In this document: positions 55,252-64,000 of the stretch, piece after piece
Layout of the letters: each line of letters opens with the position of its first letter
Position numbering within the stretch: position 1 is the first letter of the stretch
DNA from: Pseudomonas chlororaphis subsp. chlororaphis
GTDB taxonomy: Bacteria; Pseudomonadota; Gammaproteobacteria; Pseudomonadales; Pseudomonadaceae
Length of the DNA stretch: 64,000 nucleotides
Direction: 5' to 3'
Assembly: GCF_003945765.1 (NCBI RefSeq)
Contig: NZ_CP027712.1
Span: forward strand, 4,526,001 to 4,590,000
The notes under the pieces: generated by a model
Database searches by the model: none
Told to the model about the DNA's origin: nothing
Seen by the model: only the letters and a program-made list of their open reading frames with translations
Made by a program: the position numbers and the translations under genes

Positions 55252-56543
55252 GCAAATTCAAGAGCATCGCCGGCTGGAGCCTGACCGCCTTGAGCCTGGT
55301 TGCCACCGCAGGCGCCTTTCTCAGCTGGCAGCCAGCTATCGCGCCGCTGGACAATCACGACACCCAGTACTTCAGCCATGAGCAAGTCTCCCGGGGCGAG
55401 CAACTGGCGGCCGTGGGCGATTGCGCGGTCTGCCATACCGCGCCGGGCGGGGCACGCAACGCGGGCGGCCTGGCCATGCGCATCCCGTTCGGCACCCTGT
55501 ACAGCACCAATATCACCCCCGATCCCGAGACGGGGATCGGCAGCTGGTCCTATCCGGCCTTCGAGCGCGCCATGCGCCACGGCATCGACCGCAGCGGGCG
55601 TTACCTGTACCCGGCGTTCCCCTACACCGCCTTCACCAAGACCCGCGACGAAGACCTCAAGGCGCTCTACGCCTACCTGATGAGCCAGCCGCCGGTCCGC
55701 CACCAGCCACCGCCGACCGACCTGCATTTCCCCTTCAATATCCGCCCGGGCATCCTCGCCTGGAACTGGCTCTACCTCAGGCCCGGCGCCATGGCCGACG
55801 ATCCCGGGCGCAGCGCCCAGTGGAACCGTGGCGCCTACCTGAGCGAGGGCCTGGGGCATTGCAGCGCCTGCCACTCGCCCCGCGACCCGCTGTTTGGCGA
55901 ACGCGGCGGCCGGCGCCACCTGAGCGGCGGCGTTGCCGAAGACTGGAGCGCCCATGCCCTGGTCGGCGGCAATGCCCCGCTGGCCTGGACCGAACAGGAC
56001 CTGCTGGACTTCCTGCGCCACGGCTACAGCCCGCGCCATGGCGTCGCCGCCGGCCCCATGGCGCCGGTGATCCACGAAGGCCTGGCGCAACTGCCGGACG
56101 CCGACCTGCAGGCCATCGCCCATTACCTGTCCAGCCTGCAGCCGGCCAGCACCCCGCAAGCCAGCGCCGCCACCCTGAACCACCAGGCCGAGCAACGCAC
56201 CGAGCCCCTAGGCTCCCCCGGCGCCCGGCTGTTCTCGGGGGCCTGCATGGCCTGCCACGCCCAGGAAAAAGGCCCGACCCTGACCGGCGTGCGCCCTTCC
56301 CTGGCCCTCAACAGCAACCTCTACGCCGACAGCCCCGACAACGCGATCCGCGTGATCCTCGAAGGCATCGCCCAGCCGGCCAACCCGGAACTGGGCTACA
56401 TGCCCGCCTTCCGCCACAGCCTCGACGACCAGCAGATCGCCGACCTGCTGCGCTTCCTGCGCCAGGATCTGGCGGGCCAGGCGCCCTGGAAAGACGTGAA
56501 ACAACGCGTCAGCCAGATACGCGCCAGCCTGCCTCCGGGCTGA
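55248..56543 (+). CDS. Triheme cytochrome c subunit
   Basis: 431 residues. A signal peptide or anchor lies at the N-terminus (LTALSLVATAGAFLSWQPAIA). Three heme c motifs are seen: CAVCH near residue 59, CSACH near 205 and CMACH near 334, each in a separate class I cytochrome domain. It accepts electrons from the dehydrogenase and passes them to quinone or an oxidase, as in the three-subunit aldehyde and alcohol dehydrogenases. The ATG overlaps the Mo-subunit stop (ATGA). A strong bidirectional terminator follows. Confidence 0.93.
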   Translation: MSKFKSIAGWSLTALSLVATAGAFLSWQPAIAPLDNHDTQYFSHEQVSRGEQLAAVGDCAVCHTAPGGARNAGGLAMRIPFGTLYSTNITPDPETGIGSWSYPAFERAMRHGIDRSGRYLYPAFPYTAFTKTRDEDLKALYAYLMSQPPVRHQPPPTDLHFPFNIRPGILAWNWLYLRPGAMADDPGRSAQWNRGAYLSEGLGHCSACHSPRDPLFGERGGRRHLSGGVAEDWSAHALVGGNAPLAWTEQDLLDFLRHGYSPRHGVAAGPMAPVIHEGLAQLPDADLQAIAHYLSSLQPASTPQASAATLNHQAEQRTEPLGSPGARLFSGACMACHAQEKGPTLTGVRPSLALNSNLYADSPDNAIRVILEGIAQPANPELGYMPAFRHSLDDQQIADLLRFLRQDLAGQAPWKDVKQRVSQIRASLPPG

Positions 56544-56560
56544 CCCGTTCCCGGCCATGA

Positions 56561-56587
56561 AAAAGCCCCGCATGAGCGGGGCTTTTT
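56561..56587. terminator. Bidirectional terminator between cytochrome and immunity genes
   Basis: AAAAGCCCCGC and GCGGGGCTTTTT pair around ATGA. It ends the dehydrogenase operon on the plus strand and the immunity gene on the minus strand. Confidence 0.93.
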
Positions 56588-56621
56588 ATCGTTTCTGTTT
56601 GGTGCTCAACCAGATAAGACA

Positions 56622-56876
56622 TCACGCCTTGAAGCCCGGCAAACCATGCGCGGCACGCCATGCTTTCACAACGCGCGCGATGTCTTCAGCGGTTCCCCTT
56701 GAACCGTCCTCCGGGTAGTAAATCAAATCGGTGCCGTCTGGATGACCGGTAATCTCGCAGAACTTCTCTAGAAGGTCGTCAAGTACATCGTCGGTTGCGG
56801 TCTTGTTAGCGGTGAGCAGTTCTTTCAGATAGCTGACAAATTCGTCTTCGGTAAAGTCAGTGATGTTGTTCTTCAT
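56622..56876 (-). CDS. Colicin E/S-type pyocin DNase immunity protein (Im9-like)
   Basis: 84 residues. It closely resembles Im2/Im7/Im9: TEDEFVSYLKELL in helix 1, LLEKFCEITGHPDGTDLIYYPEDG with the paired Tyr of helix III that contact the nuclease, and VVKAWRAAHGLPGFK at the end. It would bind and block the active site of an HNH DNase bacteriocin. No intact bacteriocin gene is in the window; only the decayed last codons of one precede it by 9 bp, the normal toxin-immunity spacing. It may therefore protect against related bacteriocins of competitors. Confidence 0.92.
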   Translation of the reverse strand: MKNNITDFTEDEFVSYLKELLTANKTATDDVLDDLLEKFCEITGHPDGTDLIYYPEDGSRGTAEDIARVVKAWRAAHGLPGFKA

Positions 56877-56885
56877 TGATAAACG

Positions 56886-56948
56886 TCATCCATCTCCGTG
56901 AATGTCGATGTGATGTTTCGGTGTAACGACACTCAGGTTGTCGATATC
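56886..56948 (-). pseudogene. Remnant of an HNH-DNase bacteriocin 3' end
   Basis: The minus strand encodes DIDNLSVVTPKHHIDIHGDG and a stop 9 bp before the immunity start. Colicin E9 and S-type pyocins end in nearly the same sequence (DNIRVVTPKRHIDIH), which carries the last metal-binding His of the HNH motif. Directly upstream an in-frame TGA (56951-56949) breaks the frame and no long open frame continues, so the toxin is decayed or deleted. The rest of 56952-57105 shows no gene. Confidence 0.85.
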
Positions 56949-57105
56949 TCAAGTTGGCGAAACGGCTCGCCCTTGGAAACTTGGAGAACTCTGAGATTGA
57001 CGTTGACCGGTCTGAATAACCTGTAGTCCGGATTCCAGTCAGGGCCTGCGAACCAGCAGCAGTGATGGCGCCCGCTGCCTGTCGGCAAGCAGGCGTCCCC
57101 CCCCG

Positions 57106-58602
57106 TTACTTATGAAACGTCTGCCCCAACGCCTCCAACCGGATCGCGATCGGTGGCAGGCGCTGGCTGCTCAGGGCCAGGCTGCCCATGTCGTCAGCGG
57201 TGTTCTGGGCGATGGCCTGGACCGAGTGCAGGCGGCCGACGATGTCGAGGCTGGCGCTGGATTGTTCGCGGGTGGTGCTGACGATGCGGCCGTTGAGTTG
57301 GTCGATATGCGAAATATCGGCGCCGACGGCCTGGAACATCGCGGAGGCCTGGCGGCTGTCTTCGACGCAGCGCTGGGCGCCTTCGTGGCTGTCGTGCATG
57401 GCTTCGGCGGCCTGGCGGCTGCCCTGTTGCAGGGCTTCGATGATGGTCTTGATTTCCTGGGTGGACAGCGCGGTGCGCTGGGCCAGGTTGCGCACCTCAT
57501 CGGCGACCACGGCAAAACCACGGCCCTGCTCGCCTGCGCGGGCGGCCTCGATGGCGGCGTTGAGGGCCAGCAGGTTGGTCTGGGCGGCGATGCTGCCGAT
57601 CACCTCCAGCACGTTGCCGATCTGCTGCGCCTGCCCCGCCAGGCGTTGCACGGTTTCGTTGGTGCCGTTGATGCGGGACGCCAACTGGGTGATTTCCGCC
57701 TGGGCGCGATCGACGCTTTGCTGGCCGCGGCTGATTTGCGCGCTGGCCTGCCCCGCACGCTCGACCGCCTGCTCGACATGCACGGCGATGTCGCCCATGG
57801 CATCGCCCATGCGCTGCATGGAGCCGGTCATCTGGGTGATTTCCGTCAACTGGTGCTGGGCGCCCTGCTCCAGGGTCTGGCTGGTTTTCGCCAGGTCCTG
57901 GCCCAGTTCGCGCAAGCCGTGGGTGTCGCGCACCACGCCATCCACCAGGGCGGTGATCTGCTGCATGAAATGGTCGAAACGCTGGGCCAGCGACACATGC
58001 ACCTTGGCGCTTTCGCCCTGATGAACCTCGACGGTCAGCTGGGACGTGGCGGCGAGCATCTTGTCCAACATGTCCTGGCTCTCCACCGCGTCGGCATGGC
58101 TGTGCACCGCCAGGTACAGCAGGATCACCGTCTCCACCACCACATAGAAGGCGTGCACCGCCACCATGCCGAAACCGCCGTGATGGGCCATGACGTAGAC
58201 AGGAAAGCCCTGGTGCTGCAGCACATGGAACAGCACGTGATGCAGGGCGATGGTCACCGCTGCCAGCAGGATCGGCAGCCAGTCGCGATAGAAGGTCAGC
58301 ACCGCCAGCAGCACGAAAATACCGAAGTGCGCTTCGATCAGGCCCTTGGCCTGGTTGATGTGCAGCGCGGCCATGAGCATGAAGCCGATGGCGATGCAGC
58401 AGCGCATCAGGCGCGTGCCGCTGATGGCGCGGTACAGCAGGCTCAGGACCAGGGTGGTGCCACCGCCCACCAGCAGCGCCTGGGTGAAGGTGTCGTGCCA
58501 GAACGCCAGGCCCAGCGCATAGGCGAACATCAGCCAGATCAGGCCCATCATGATGCGGTCGGCTTTGCGGTAATGCTCGAGAAAACGTGGGGGGAAAGCC
58601 AT
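57106..58602 (-). CDS. Methyl-accepting chemotaxis protein with membrane-embedded sensor
   Basis: 498 residues. The first about 175 residues form about six membrane helices without a sizeable periplasmic domain, including a His-rich stretch ([24 protein letters not shown]) at about 120-143. A cytoplasmic signalling domain follows with tip [20 protein letters not shown] and no clear HAMP domain. Receptors of this form may sense membrane state, redox or a gas or metal bound by the intramembrane histidines (inference). The ATG at 58602 is preceded by AGTAAGAGTGC. The 304-bp gap before it (58603-58906) holds two direct GGGCCGCGGG copies and no gene. Confidence 0.87.
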   Translation of the reverse strand: MAFPPRFLEHYRKADRIMMGLIWLMFAYALGLAFWHDTFTQALLVGGGTTLVLSLLYRAISGTRLMRCCIAIGFMLMAALHINQAKGLIEAHFGIFVLLAVLTFYRDWLPILLAAVTIALHHVLFHVLQHQGFPVYVMAHHGGFGMVAVHAFYVVVETVILLYLAVHSHADAVESQDMLDKMLAATSQLTVEVHQGESAKVHVSLAQRFDHFMQQITALVDGVVRDTHGLRELGQDLAKTSQTLEQGAQHQLTEITQMTGSMQRMGDAMGDIAVHVEQAVERAGQASAQISRGQQSVDRAQAEITQLASRINGTNETVQRLAGQAQQIGNVLEVIGSIAAQTNLLALNAAIEAARAGEQGRGFAVVADEVRNLAQRTALSTQEIKTIIEALQQGSRQAAEAMHDSHEGAQRCVEDSRQASAMFQAVGADISHIDQLNGRIVSTTREQSSASLDIVGRLHSVQAIAQNTADDMGSLALSSQRLPPIAIRLEALGQTFHK

Positions 58603-58906
58603 GCACTCTTACTCCATGTACGGGGCGGGAAGAAAAACGGCAGAGGGCAAAACAGGATGACCGCCTTCGGCGAGCGGTTCAGTCAGCAACGATAGTGGCA
58701 AATAGCCCAACTCGCCTTTCAACTATCGACCGGGCCAGGGCTTTCTTGACGCCGGGCCGCGGGGAGTCGGGCCGCGGGTGGGCAAAGCCGGGAGATTGGC
58801 GGGAATGCCATGAAGAGTGAAATGTTCGGGGGGAATAAAGGCAGCGGCAAAACGGGTGCCGCCGACGCGCCGTCCCGCAGGGCGACGCGCAGCGGTCCGG
58901 GGGTTG

Positions 58907-61042
58907 TCAGAAGGTCACGCTGGCGCTCAGGCGTGCGGTGCGTGGCTCGCCGACGTTGACCTGCAGCTGGCTGCCGGTGGACGACGGGTAGTACTGCTTG
59001 TCGAACAGGTTGTCGACGTTGAACTGCAAGCTGGTCTGGTAACCGAACAGCGGCGACTCCCAACGCACGAAGGCATCGGCCACGGTGTAGCTGCTGAGCC
59101 AGAAATCGTTGGCGTTGTTGGCCGCGCGCTCGCCGACATAACGGGCGCCGCCGCCCGCGTGCCAGGCGCCGAATTCCGCGGGTACGTTGAGGTGATGACT
59201 GAGGTACAGGCTGGCGGTGTGCTTGGGCGCGTTGGCCAGGCGGTGGCCTTCGTTGCTCGGGTCGTCGAGGATCTCGGTGTGGTTGTAGGCGTAGGTGCCG
59301 ATCAGGTCCCAACGCTCGGCGATGCGTCCGGTGACGTCCAGCTCCACGCCCTGGGAACCGACCTTGCCGGCGGCTTCCGAAAGGCTCACGCCATTGACCG
59401 TGGTGGTGGTCACCACGTTCTTCTTCTCGATGTCGTACAGCGCCAGGTTGATGTTCAGGCCCGGCAGCGGATCGTACTTGGCGCCCACCTCGTAGCTGCG
59501 GCCCTCTTCCGGATCGAAGGTATTGCCGGCGTCATCGACGTCGGTGTTGGGCTTGAACGAACGGCTGTAGTTGCCGTACAGCGACAGGCTGTCGGTGGCC
59601 TTGAACACCAGGCCGAGGAACGGCACGAAGGTATCGCCATTGCTGTCGCGGTTGACCTTGTAGCTCTTGCCCAGGCCCTGGTCGCTGTACTGGTCGTAAT
59701 GCTGCTGGCGACCACCGAAGACCAGGATCCACTGTTCACTTAAATGCCAGTTGTCCTTGAAGTACAGCGAGCTCGAGGTCAGCTGGTTGCGCAGGTTGCT
59801 CTGGGTGGCGCTGACCAGGCTCGGCTCGGCCAGGTTGCCGTAGACCGGCGCGGTGATATTGAAACCACCCTGGGCGGTGTTGCGGTAGGTCTTGCCGCGG
59901 TACTGGTCGGAGTGCTCGCTGTCGACGCCCACCAGCAGGTCATGGCGCTGGCCGAACAGCTCCTGCTGGCCGATGAAATCCCAGCTGGCGTAGCGGGTTT
60001 CGTCGTCGTAGTGGGCGCCGTTGGCGGCCCGGCGCAGGGTGTTGCCGGTCAGGCTGCTGGGCTGGGCGATCGACAGGCTGTAGCGGTCGTTGTTCCAGCC
60101 GTAGGTGACGCGGGTTTTCCAGGCGTCGCTCAGCTGGTACTCGAAGCGCGCGCTGGCCACTTCGCGAATGCCCACGCTTTTCGCCCAGCGTTCGTCCAGG
60201 CGCTTGTCGTAGTCGATGTCCGCCGGGTGCCCGTTGGTGAACACGGTGCCGCGGTCGAAGGGGCTGGAGTAGTCGTTGTATTCGTAGTTCAGGGTCAGGC
60301 TGGCGCGCTCGCCGGTCCAGGTCAGCGACGGCGCCACCAGGGTGTGCTCGTTGACTCCGTAGTTGCGCCAGTAGTCCTCATGGCCGCGCTCGGCGATCAG
60401 GCGGTAGGCCAGGCCGGTATCGCCCAGCGGCCCGGTGGTGTCCAGGGCCATGCTGCCGCCGCCTTCGCTGTAGGCCGAGCCGCTGAGGGTAGTGCTCTGG
60501 GAATACTGCGGCTGCTTGCTGATGATGTTCACCAGGCCGCCGGGTTCCAGGGCGCCGTAGAGCATCGACGCCGGGCCCTTGAGCACTTCGACCCGCTCGG
60601 TGGTGGCACTGAAGTTCTGCCCCAGGTTGGAACGCACGCCATCGCGCAGGATCGAGCCGTCGTCGTTGGTGCCGAAACCGCGCTTGACCAGCGAGTCCCG
60701 GGAGCCGCCCAGGGTGTTGCCCTGGCTGACGCCGCTGACGAACTTCATGGCATCGCTCAGCGAGTGCACCTGATAGTCGGCCAGGGTCTGCTGGGTCACC
60801 ACATTGATCGACTGCGCCTCTTCCTTGATCGGCACATTGCTTTTGCTCGCCGTGCTGGCTTGCGAGGTGGTGTAGCCGGTGTCCTGGCTGAGGCGATCGG
60901 CCTGGATATCGGTGGTCGGCAGTTCGACCGCCTCCTGTGCCCACAGCGGGCTGGCGACCAGACAACAGGACAGTGTCGGCAACAGGTGTTTGATCAGGGT
61001 TTTACGGCGGGCACGCGGACAGGATGACTTCAAGGTGTGCAC
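58907..61042 (-). CDS. TonB-dependent siderophore receptor
   Basis: 711 residues. A signal peptide (LLPTLSCCLVASPLWA) is followed by the plug (INVVTQQTLADYQVHSLSDAMKFVSGV, KGPASMLYGALEPGGLVNIISKQP) and a beta-barrel ending SASVTF. It imports a ferric siderophore across the outer membrane. There is no STN domain, and no sigma/anti-sigma pair is adjacent, so it is probably under direct Fur control; a strong Fur box lies 25 bp upstream. The sequence belongs to the FhuA/FoxA/FpvA-type siderophore receptors, but the ligand cannot be assigned. The start is a GTG at 61042; a TTG nine bases in is an alternative. Confidence 0.92.
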   Translation of the reverse strand: MHTLKSSCPRARRKTLIKHLLPTLSCCLVASPLWAQEAVELPTTDIQADRLSQDTGYTTSQASTASKSNVPIKEEAQSINVVTQQTLADYQVHSLSDAMKFVSGVSQGNTLGGSRDSLVKRGFGTNDDGSILRDGVRSNLGQNFSATTERVEVLKGPASMLYGALEPGGLVNIISKQPQYSQSTTLSGSAYSEGGGSMALDTTGPLGDTGLAYRLIAERGHEDYWRNYGVNEHTLVAPSLTWTGERASLTLNYEYNDYSSPFDRGTVFTNGHPADIDYDKRLDERWAKSVGIREVASARFEYQLSDAWKTRVTYGWNNDRYSLSIAQPSSLTGNTLRRAANGAHYDDETRYASWDFIGQQELFGQRHDLLVGVDSEHSDQYRGKTYRNTAQGGFNITAPVYGNLAEPSLVSATQSNLRNQLTSSSLYFKDNWHLSEQWILVFGGRQQHYDQYSDQGLGKSYKVNRDSNGDTFVPFLGLVFKATDSLSLYGNYSRSFKPNTDVDDAGNTFDPEEGRSYEVGAKYDPLPGLNINLALYDIEKKNVVTTTTVNGVSLSEAAGKVGSQGVELDVTGRIAERWDLIGTYAYNHTEILDDPSNEGHRLANAPKHTASLYLSHHLNVPAEFGAWHAGGGARYVGERAANNANDFWLSSYTVADAFVRWESPLFGYQTSLQFNVDNLFDKQYYPSSTGSQLQVNVGEPRTARLSASVTF

Positions 61043-61062
61043 TCAAGGGAGGGAAGGACATG

Positions 61063-61087
61063 AATAGCAATGATTATCATTGTAATC
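61063..61087 (-). promoter_or_regulatory. Fur box upstream of the siderophore receptor
   Basis: CAATGAT and ATCATTG form a perfect inverted repeat around T (61068-61082) within AATAGCAATGATTATCATTG, very close to the Fur consensus. It is placed where Fur would cover the receptor promoter. Confidence 0.85.
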
Positions 61088-61183
61088 AGCGCCTGATTCT
61101 CAGTAAATCCCCTACCCCACGGGAGTTGGCGCTTTTTTAATCCTTCTCCCGAGCAACGGCGGGACTGATAGCCAGTCGGCCTG

Positions 61184-62089
61184 TCACTGCGCCACGGCCT
61201 GGGTCAGGTGATCGATCAGGGCCCGCGCCGCCGCCGACAGCTGGCGGTGCGGCGGGTAGATCACCGAGAAAGGCCGCGAACGGCCGTTCGCCTGCGGCAG
61301 CAGTTCCACCAGGCAGCCGCTAGCGATCCGCTCGCGGACGATGAACTCGTAGGTTTGGCAAATGCCCATGCCGTGTTCGGCCAGGGACACGATGCCCAGC
61401 ACATCGTCGGCCACCTGGATATTCGCCTGGGGCGTCCACTCCAGGTCCCGCCCTTGCTCGCGCAGCAGCCAGGCACCGACCCGGCCGCTGCTGGGCATGA
61501 TGAACGGCAGGCAGGCATGGGCCGCCAGGTCCTCCAGGCGCCGGGGCGTGCCGGCGCGGCGCAGGTAGTCGGGAGACGCCACCAGGCACAGCGGCGCGTC
61601 CTCCAGCTTGCGCCCGACCAGGCCGCTGTCGGGCAGTGGCCCGAGGCGGATCGCCAGGTCGTAACCCTCGGCCACCAGGTCGACATTGCGGTTGCTGATG
61701 CTCAGCTCGATGCGCACCTGCGGGTAGTGCCGGGCAAAGCCGCTGAGCAGCGCCGGCAGCCGGTAATGGCCATAGGTGGTCGGCACGCTCAGGCGCACCC
61801 GCCCATTCAGCTCGCCGTCCTGGCCCTGGATGCTGCGCTCCGCACCGTCGATCAGCTCGAACGCCGCCCGCGATTGCTCCAGGTACAACAGGCCGGCTTC
61901 GGTCAGGCTCAGGCGCCTGGTGGTACGCCGTAGCAACTGCACGCCCAGGCGCGCCTCCAGCCGGGAAATCGCCCGGCTGACCACTGAAGGGGTGGTGCCC
62001 AAGGCCACCGCGCCGGCGCTCAACGAGCCCTTTTCCACCACGCTGACGAACACCTCGACGTCAGCCAGATAATCGAATCGACGGCTCAC
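61184..62089 (-). CDS. LysR-family transcriptional regulator
   Basis: 301 residues. The winged helix is LADVEVFVSVVEKGSLSAGAVALGTTPSVVSRAISRLEARLG, and the effector domain begins near residue 90 (GRVRLSVPTTYGHYRLPALL). GTG 62089 with GGAGATAAAG upstream is preferred to the ATG at 62164, which would add 25 residues without homology. It is divergent from the exported DJ-1/PfpI gene 121 bp away, its probable target. Confidence 0.88.
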   Translation of the reverse strand: MSRRFDYLADVEVFVSVVEKGSLSAGAVALGTTPSVVSRAISRLEARLGVQLLRRTTRRLSLTEAGLLYLEQSRAAFELIDGAERSIQGQDGELNGRVRLSVPTTYGHYRLPALLSGFARHYPQVRIELSISNRNVDLVAEGYDLAIRLGPLPDSGLVGRKLEDAPLCLVASPDYLRRAGTPRRLEDLAAHACLPFIMPSSGRVGAWLLREQGRDLEWTPQANIQVADDVLGIVSLAEHGMGICQTYEFIVRERIASGCLVELLPQANGRSRPFSVIYPPHRQLSAAARALIDHLTQAVAQ

Positions 62090-62210
62090 CTTTATCTCCA
62101 GGGAACAAGTGATTTCCAGTGGCGCGAGTTTATCGCTCGCGGAGGCATGAATACAGTGAATCACCCGTCGGCCACCGTCGACTCCCTGACCTCACACTTT
62201 GGAAACCGCC

Positions 62211-63071
62211 ATGCGCCCACTCAGCACCCTCGCTCTTGCCATGAGCATCACCGCCGCCACCTTCAACGCCCAGGCCGCAAACGTCCTGGTGGTGCTCTCG
62301 GACGCCGACCACCTCGACCTCAAGGACGGCAAGGTGTTTGCCACCGGCTTCTACCTCAACGAACTGATGCAGCCGGTCAAACAGCTGCTCGACGCCGGCC
62401 ACTCGGTGACCTTCGCCACCCCGCAGGGCAAGGCGCCGACCCTGGACCGCTCTTCCACCGACAAGATGTATTTCAACAACGATGTCGCCGCGCTGCAGGC
62501 GCACCAGGCGCTGCTCGACCAGTTGAAAATCACCTCCCCCGGCGAATCGCCGGTGATCAGCCTGGCCCGGGTCGAGCAGATCGGCTACGAGCATTTCGAT
62601 GCGCTGTATGTGCCCGGTGGCCACGCGCCGATGCAGGACCTGCTGCACAGCCCCGAGCTGGGCCGGCTGCTGAGTAATTTCCATCAGAACAACAAAACCA
62701 CCGCCCTGGTCTGCCACGGTCCGATCGCCCTGCTGTCGACCCTGCCCCAGGCGCAGGACTTCACCCGGCAACTGGCCAGCGGCGGCAAGGCCAGCGCCCC
62801 AGGCTGGATCTACGCCGGCTACCGGTTCACGGTGATCAGCAACCAGGAAGAGGAATTGGCCAAGGGCCTGCTGGGCGGCGGCGCCATGCGCTTCTACCCG
62901 CAAACCGCCCTGGAACAGGCCGGCGGCCTGTACCGCAGCAACCGCTCGCCATGGAGCGAGAACGTGGTGATCGACCGCGAGCTGGTGACCGGGCAGAACC
63001 CGGGCTCGGCCCAGGGTGTGGCCAAGGTGTTGCTGGAACGCTTGCAGGCACGCGCCGGCAAAGGCGCGTAA
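62211..63071 (+). CDS. Exported DJ-1/PfpI-superfamily protein
   Basis: 286 residues with a signal peptide (MRPLSTLALAMSITAATFNAQA). The class I glutamine amidotransferase-like fold shows VLVVLSDADHLDL, FDALYVPGGHAPMQDL and the nucleophile elbow ALVCHGPIALL with Cys168-His169. This is the Hsp31-like large branch, whose cytoplasmic members are glyoxalase III or chaperones; export to the periplasm is less usual. ATG 62211 begins the signal peptide and follows TTTGGAAACCGCC. The divergent LysR gene probably regulates it, perhaps in response to an electrophile (inference). Confidence 0.87.
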   Translation: MRPLSTLALAMSITAATFNAQAANVLVVLSDADHLDLKDGKVFATGFYLNELMQPVKQLLDAGHSVTFATPQGKAPTLDRSSTDKMYFNNDVAALQAHQALLDQLKITSPGESPVISLARVEQIGYEHFDALYVPGGHAPMQDLLHSPELGRLLSNFHQNNKTTALVCHGPIALLSTLPQAQDFTRQLASGGKASAPGWIYAGYRFTVISNQEEELAKGLLGGGAMRFYPQTALEQAGGLYRSNRSPWSENVVIDRELVTGQNPGSAQGVAKVLLERLQARAGKGA

Positions 63072-63182
63072 AAGCCGGTGGATCCGACGAGCTGGCATGC
63101 CGCCAGCCGTCTGCCAGCGCGCTGGTTGTCTACGCTCAAATCGACAGCCCGAAAGGAATCCCGTACTCGCCAGGAGGTGCCC

Positions 63183-64000
63183 ATGAGCAAGACGCCAGAT
63201 GCCGTTGCCACTGCCCGCCGAAGCAACATGGCCAAAGCCCTGCAACGCTGGAACCAGCAGGCCGGGGTACGCAGCGAATCGCAGTCGCGCATCCGCGAAC
63301 TGGGCCCGGGCGCTGGCGATTCACCGCAGCAATTGGCCAAGTGGATCGCCCGCGAGAACGCCCGTGCCCTGTTGACCCGGGCCGGGCTGGAACGCCGGAT
63401 CGGCACCTGGGACCCGACCTTTTACGCCCCCAGCGAGGCCGCCCGCCAGGCGGCAAGGCCGGTGGCGCGGTTGGTCAATGCGCCACGCCCGGGCACGGTG
63501 GTCGAGGGTTTCGCCACCGGTTTCCTGGTCTCGCCCAGCCTGTTGCTGACCAACCAGCATGTGTTCCCCCGGTATGTGGATGCCGTGGACTGCGCCGCCA
63601 ACTTTCTCTACGAAAGGCAGGAGCGCGGCATCAACGAAGGCACCTACTTCAACCTGCAGCCGGACCAGTTCTACTTCGCCGACGAGGCGCTGGACTTCTG
63701 CCTGGTGGCCATCTCCACGCAGGGCTCACGCGGCGAGGCGTTGTCGGACTACGGCTGCATCCGCCTGATCGAAGCCACCGGCAAGACCCTGCGTGGCCGA
63801 CCGATGAACATCATCCAGCACCCCGATGGCGGCCCGCGCCAGTACGCCACCACCCACAACCGGCTGCTGGACATCCTCGACCAGGGCTTCCTGCACTACG
63901 AAACCGACACCGCCGAAGGCGCTTCCGGCTCCCCGGTGTTCAGCGACAACTGGGAGCTGATCGCCTTGCACCACTGCGGCATCCCCAGGACCGACGAAGC
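63183..64000 (+). CDS. Trypsin-like serine protease, 3'-truncated by window edge
   Basis: The frame is open from ATG 63183, with AGGAGGTG five bases upstream, to the last base (272 codons and two bases). A helical N-terminal region of about 90 residues precedes a V8/S1-type protease domain: His126 in LLTNQHVF, Asp171 in ALDFCLVAI and Ser248 in EGASGSPVF complete the triad. There is no signal peptide, so it is probably cytoplasmic; relatives are often fused to further C-terminal domains, which would lie outside the window. The activation signal and substrate are unknown. Confidence 0.85.
   Translation, partial: MSKTPDAVATARRSNMAKALQRWNQQAGVRSESQSRIRELGPGAGDSPQQLAKWIARENARALLTRAGLERRIGTWDPTFYAPSEAARQAARPVARLVNAPRPGTVVEGFATGFLVSPSLLLTNQHVFPRYVDAVDCAANFLYERQERGINEGTYFNLQPDQFYFADEALDFCLVAISTQGSRGEALSDYGCIRLIEATGKTLRGRPMNIIQHPDGGPRQYATTHNRLLDILDQGFLHYETDTAEGASGSPVFSDNWELIALHHCGIPRTDE

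Overview
The window is chromosomal DNA of a fluorescent Pseudomonas (P. fluorescens/protegens/chlororaphis type). This rests on the high G+C content with a strong G/C third-position bias, the many chemoreceptors, the LysR/AraC/GntR regulators beside their targets, a fecIRA locus, a bqs-like two-component operon, DUF6124 and many copies of the TGTAGCCGCTGCCGCAGGCTGCGATCG type of REP hairpin. No rRNA, tRNA, CRISPR array, insertion sequence or replication origin was found.

Layout. 1-10.6 kb: end of an RpiR/SIS regulator, an sCache chemoreceptor beside an antiporter-family permease, a dCache chemoreceptor, a PepSY-PepSY-regulator-kinase operon and a patatin-like lipase. 10.7-16.1 kb: queD, an Asp-nucleophile alpha/beta hydrolase coupled to a nucleoside deoxyribosyltransferase, a Nudix hydrolase, and codB-codA for cytosine uptake and deamination. 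16.3-21.2 kb: a DapF-fold protein without its cysteines, then gudD-gudP (D-glucarate) with a divergent GntR regulator. 21.2-28.6 kb: AraC, LysR, LysR and Lrp regulators each beside a likely target (DUF7709-like protein, secreted cyclase, DoxX, MFS), with a 152-bp tandem array of REP doublets. 28.9-33.0 kb: fecA-fecR-fecI. 33.1-36.6 kb: an A+T-richer islet with two unrecognised membrane-protein genes.

37.4-52.1 kb is the most unusual part. It is one minus-strand locus reading tolC-like, hlyB-like, hlyD-like, a five-gene cassette of duplicated membrane-anchored proteins and lipoproteins, a relic of an hlyD 3' end, a 60-residue membrane protein, and a 2114-residue RTX protein. The large protein carries an apparent FrpC-like self-processing module, RTX blocks, a subtilase domain with Glu in place of the usual Asp, a P domain and three 21-residue repeats. 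I read it as a type I secreted, possibly self-cleaving protein with its own exporter. The cassette is flanked by two diverged copies of the hlyD end and looks exchangeable; its proteins may be immunity, anchoring or inhibitor factors.

52.4-56.6 kb: a three-subunit periplasmic molybdenum dehydrogenase (2Fe-2S, Mo, triheme cytochrome c). 56.6-56.95 kb: an intact colicin E/S-pyocin-type immunity gene directly behind the decayed last codons of an HNH nuclease bacteriocin. 57.1-64 kb: a chemoreceptor with a membrane-embedded sensor, a Fur-boxed TonB-dependent receptor, a LysR regulator divergent from an exported DJ-1/PfpI protein, and the start of a trypsin-like protease cut by the window edge.
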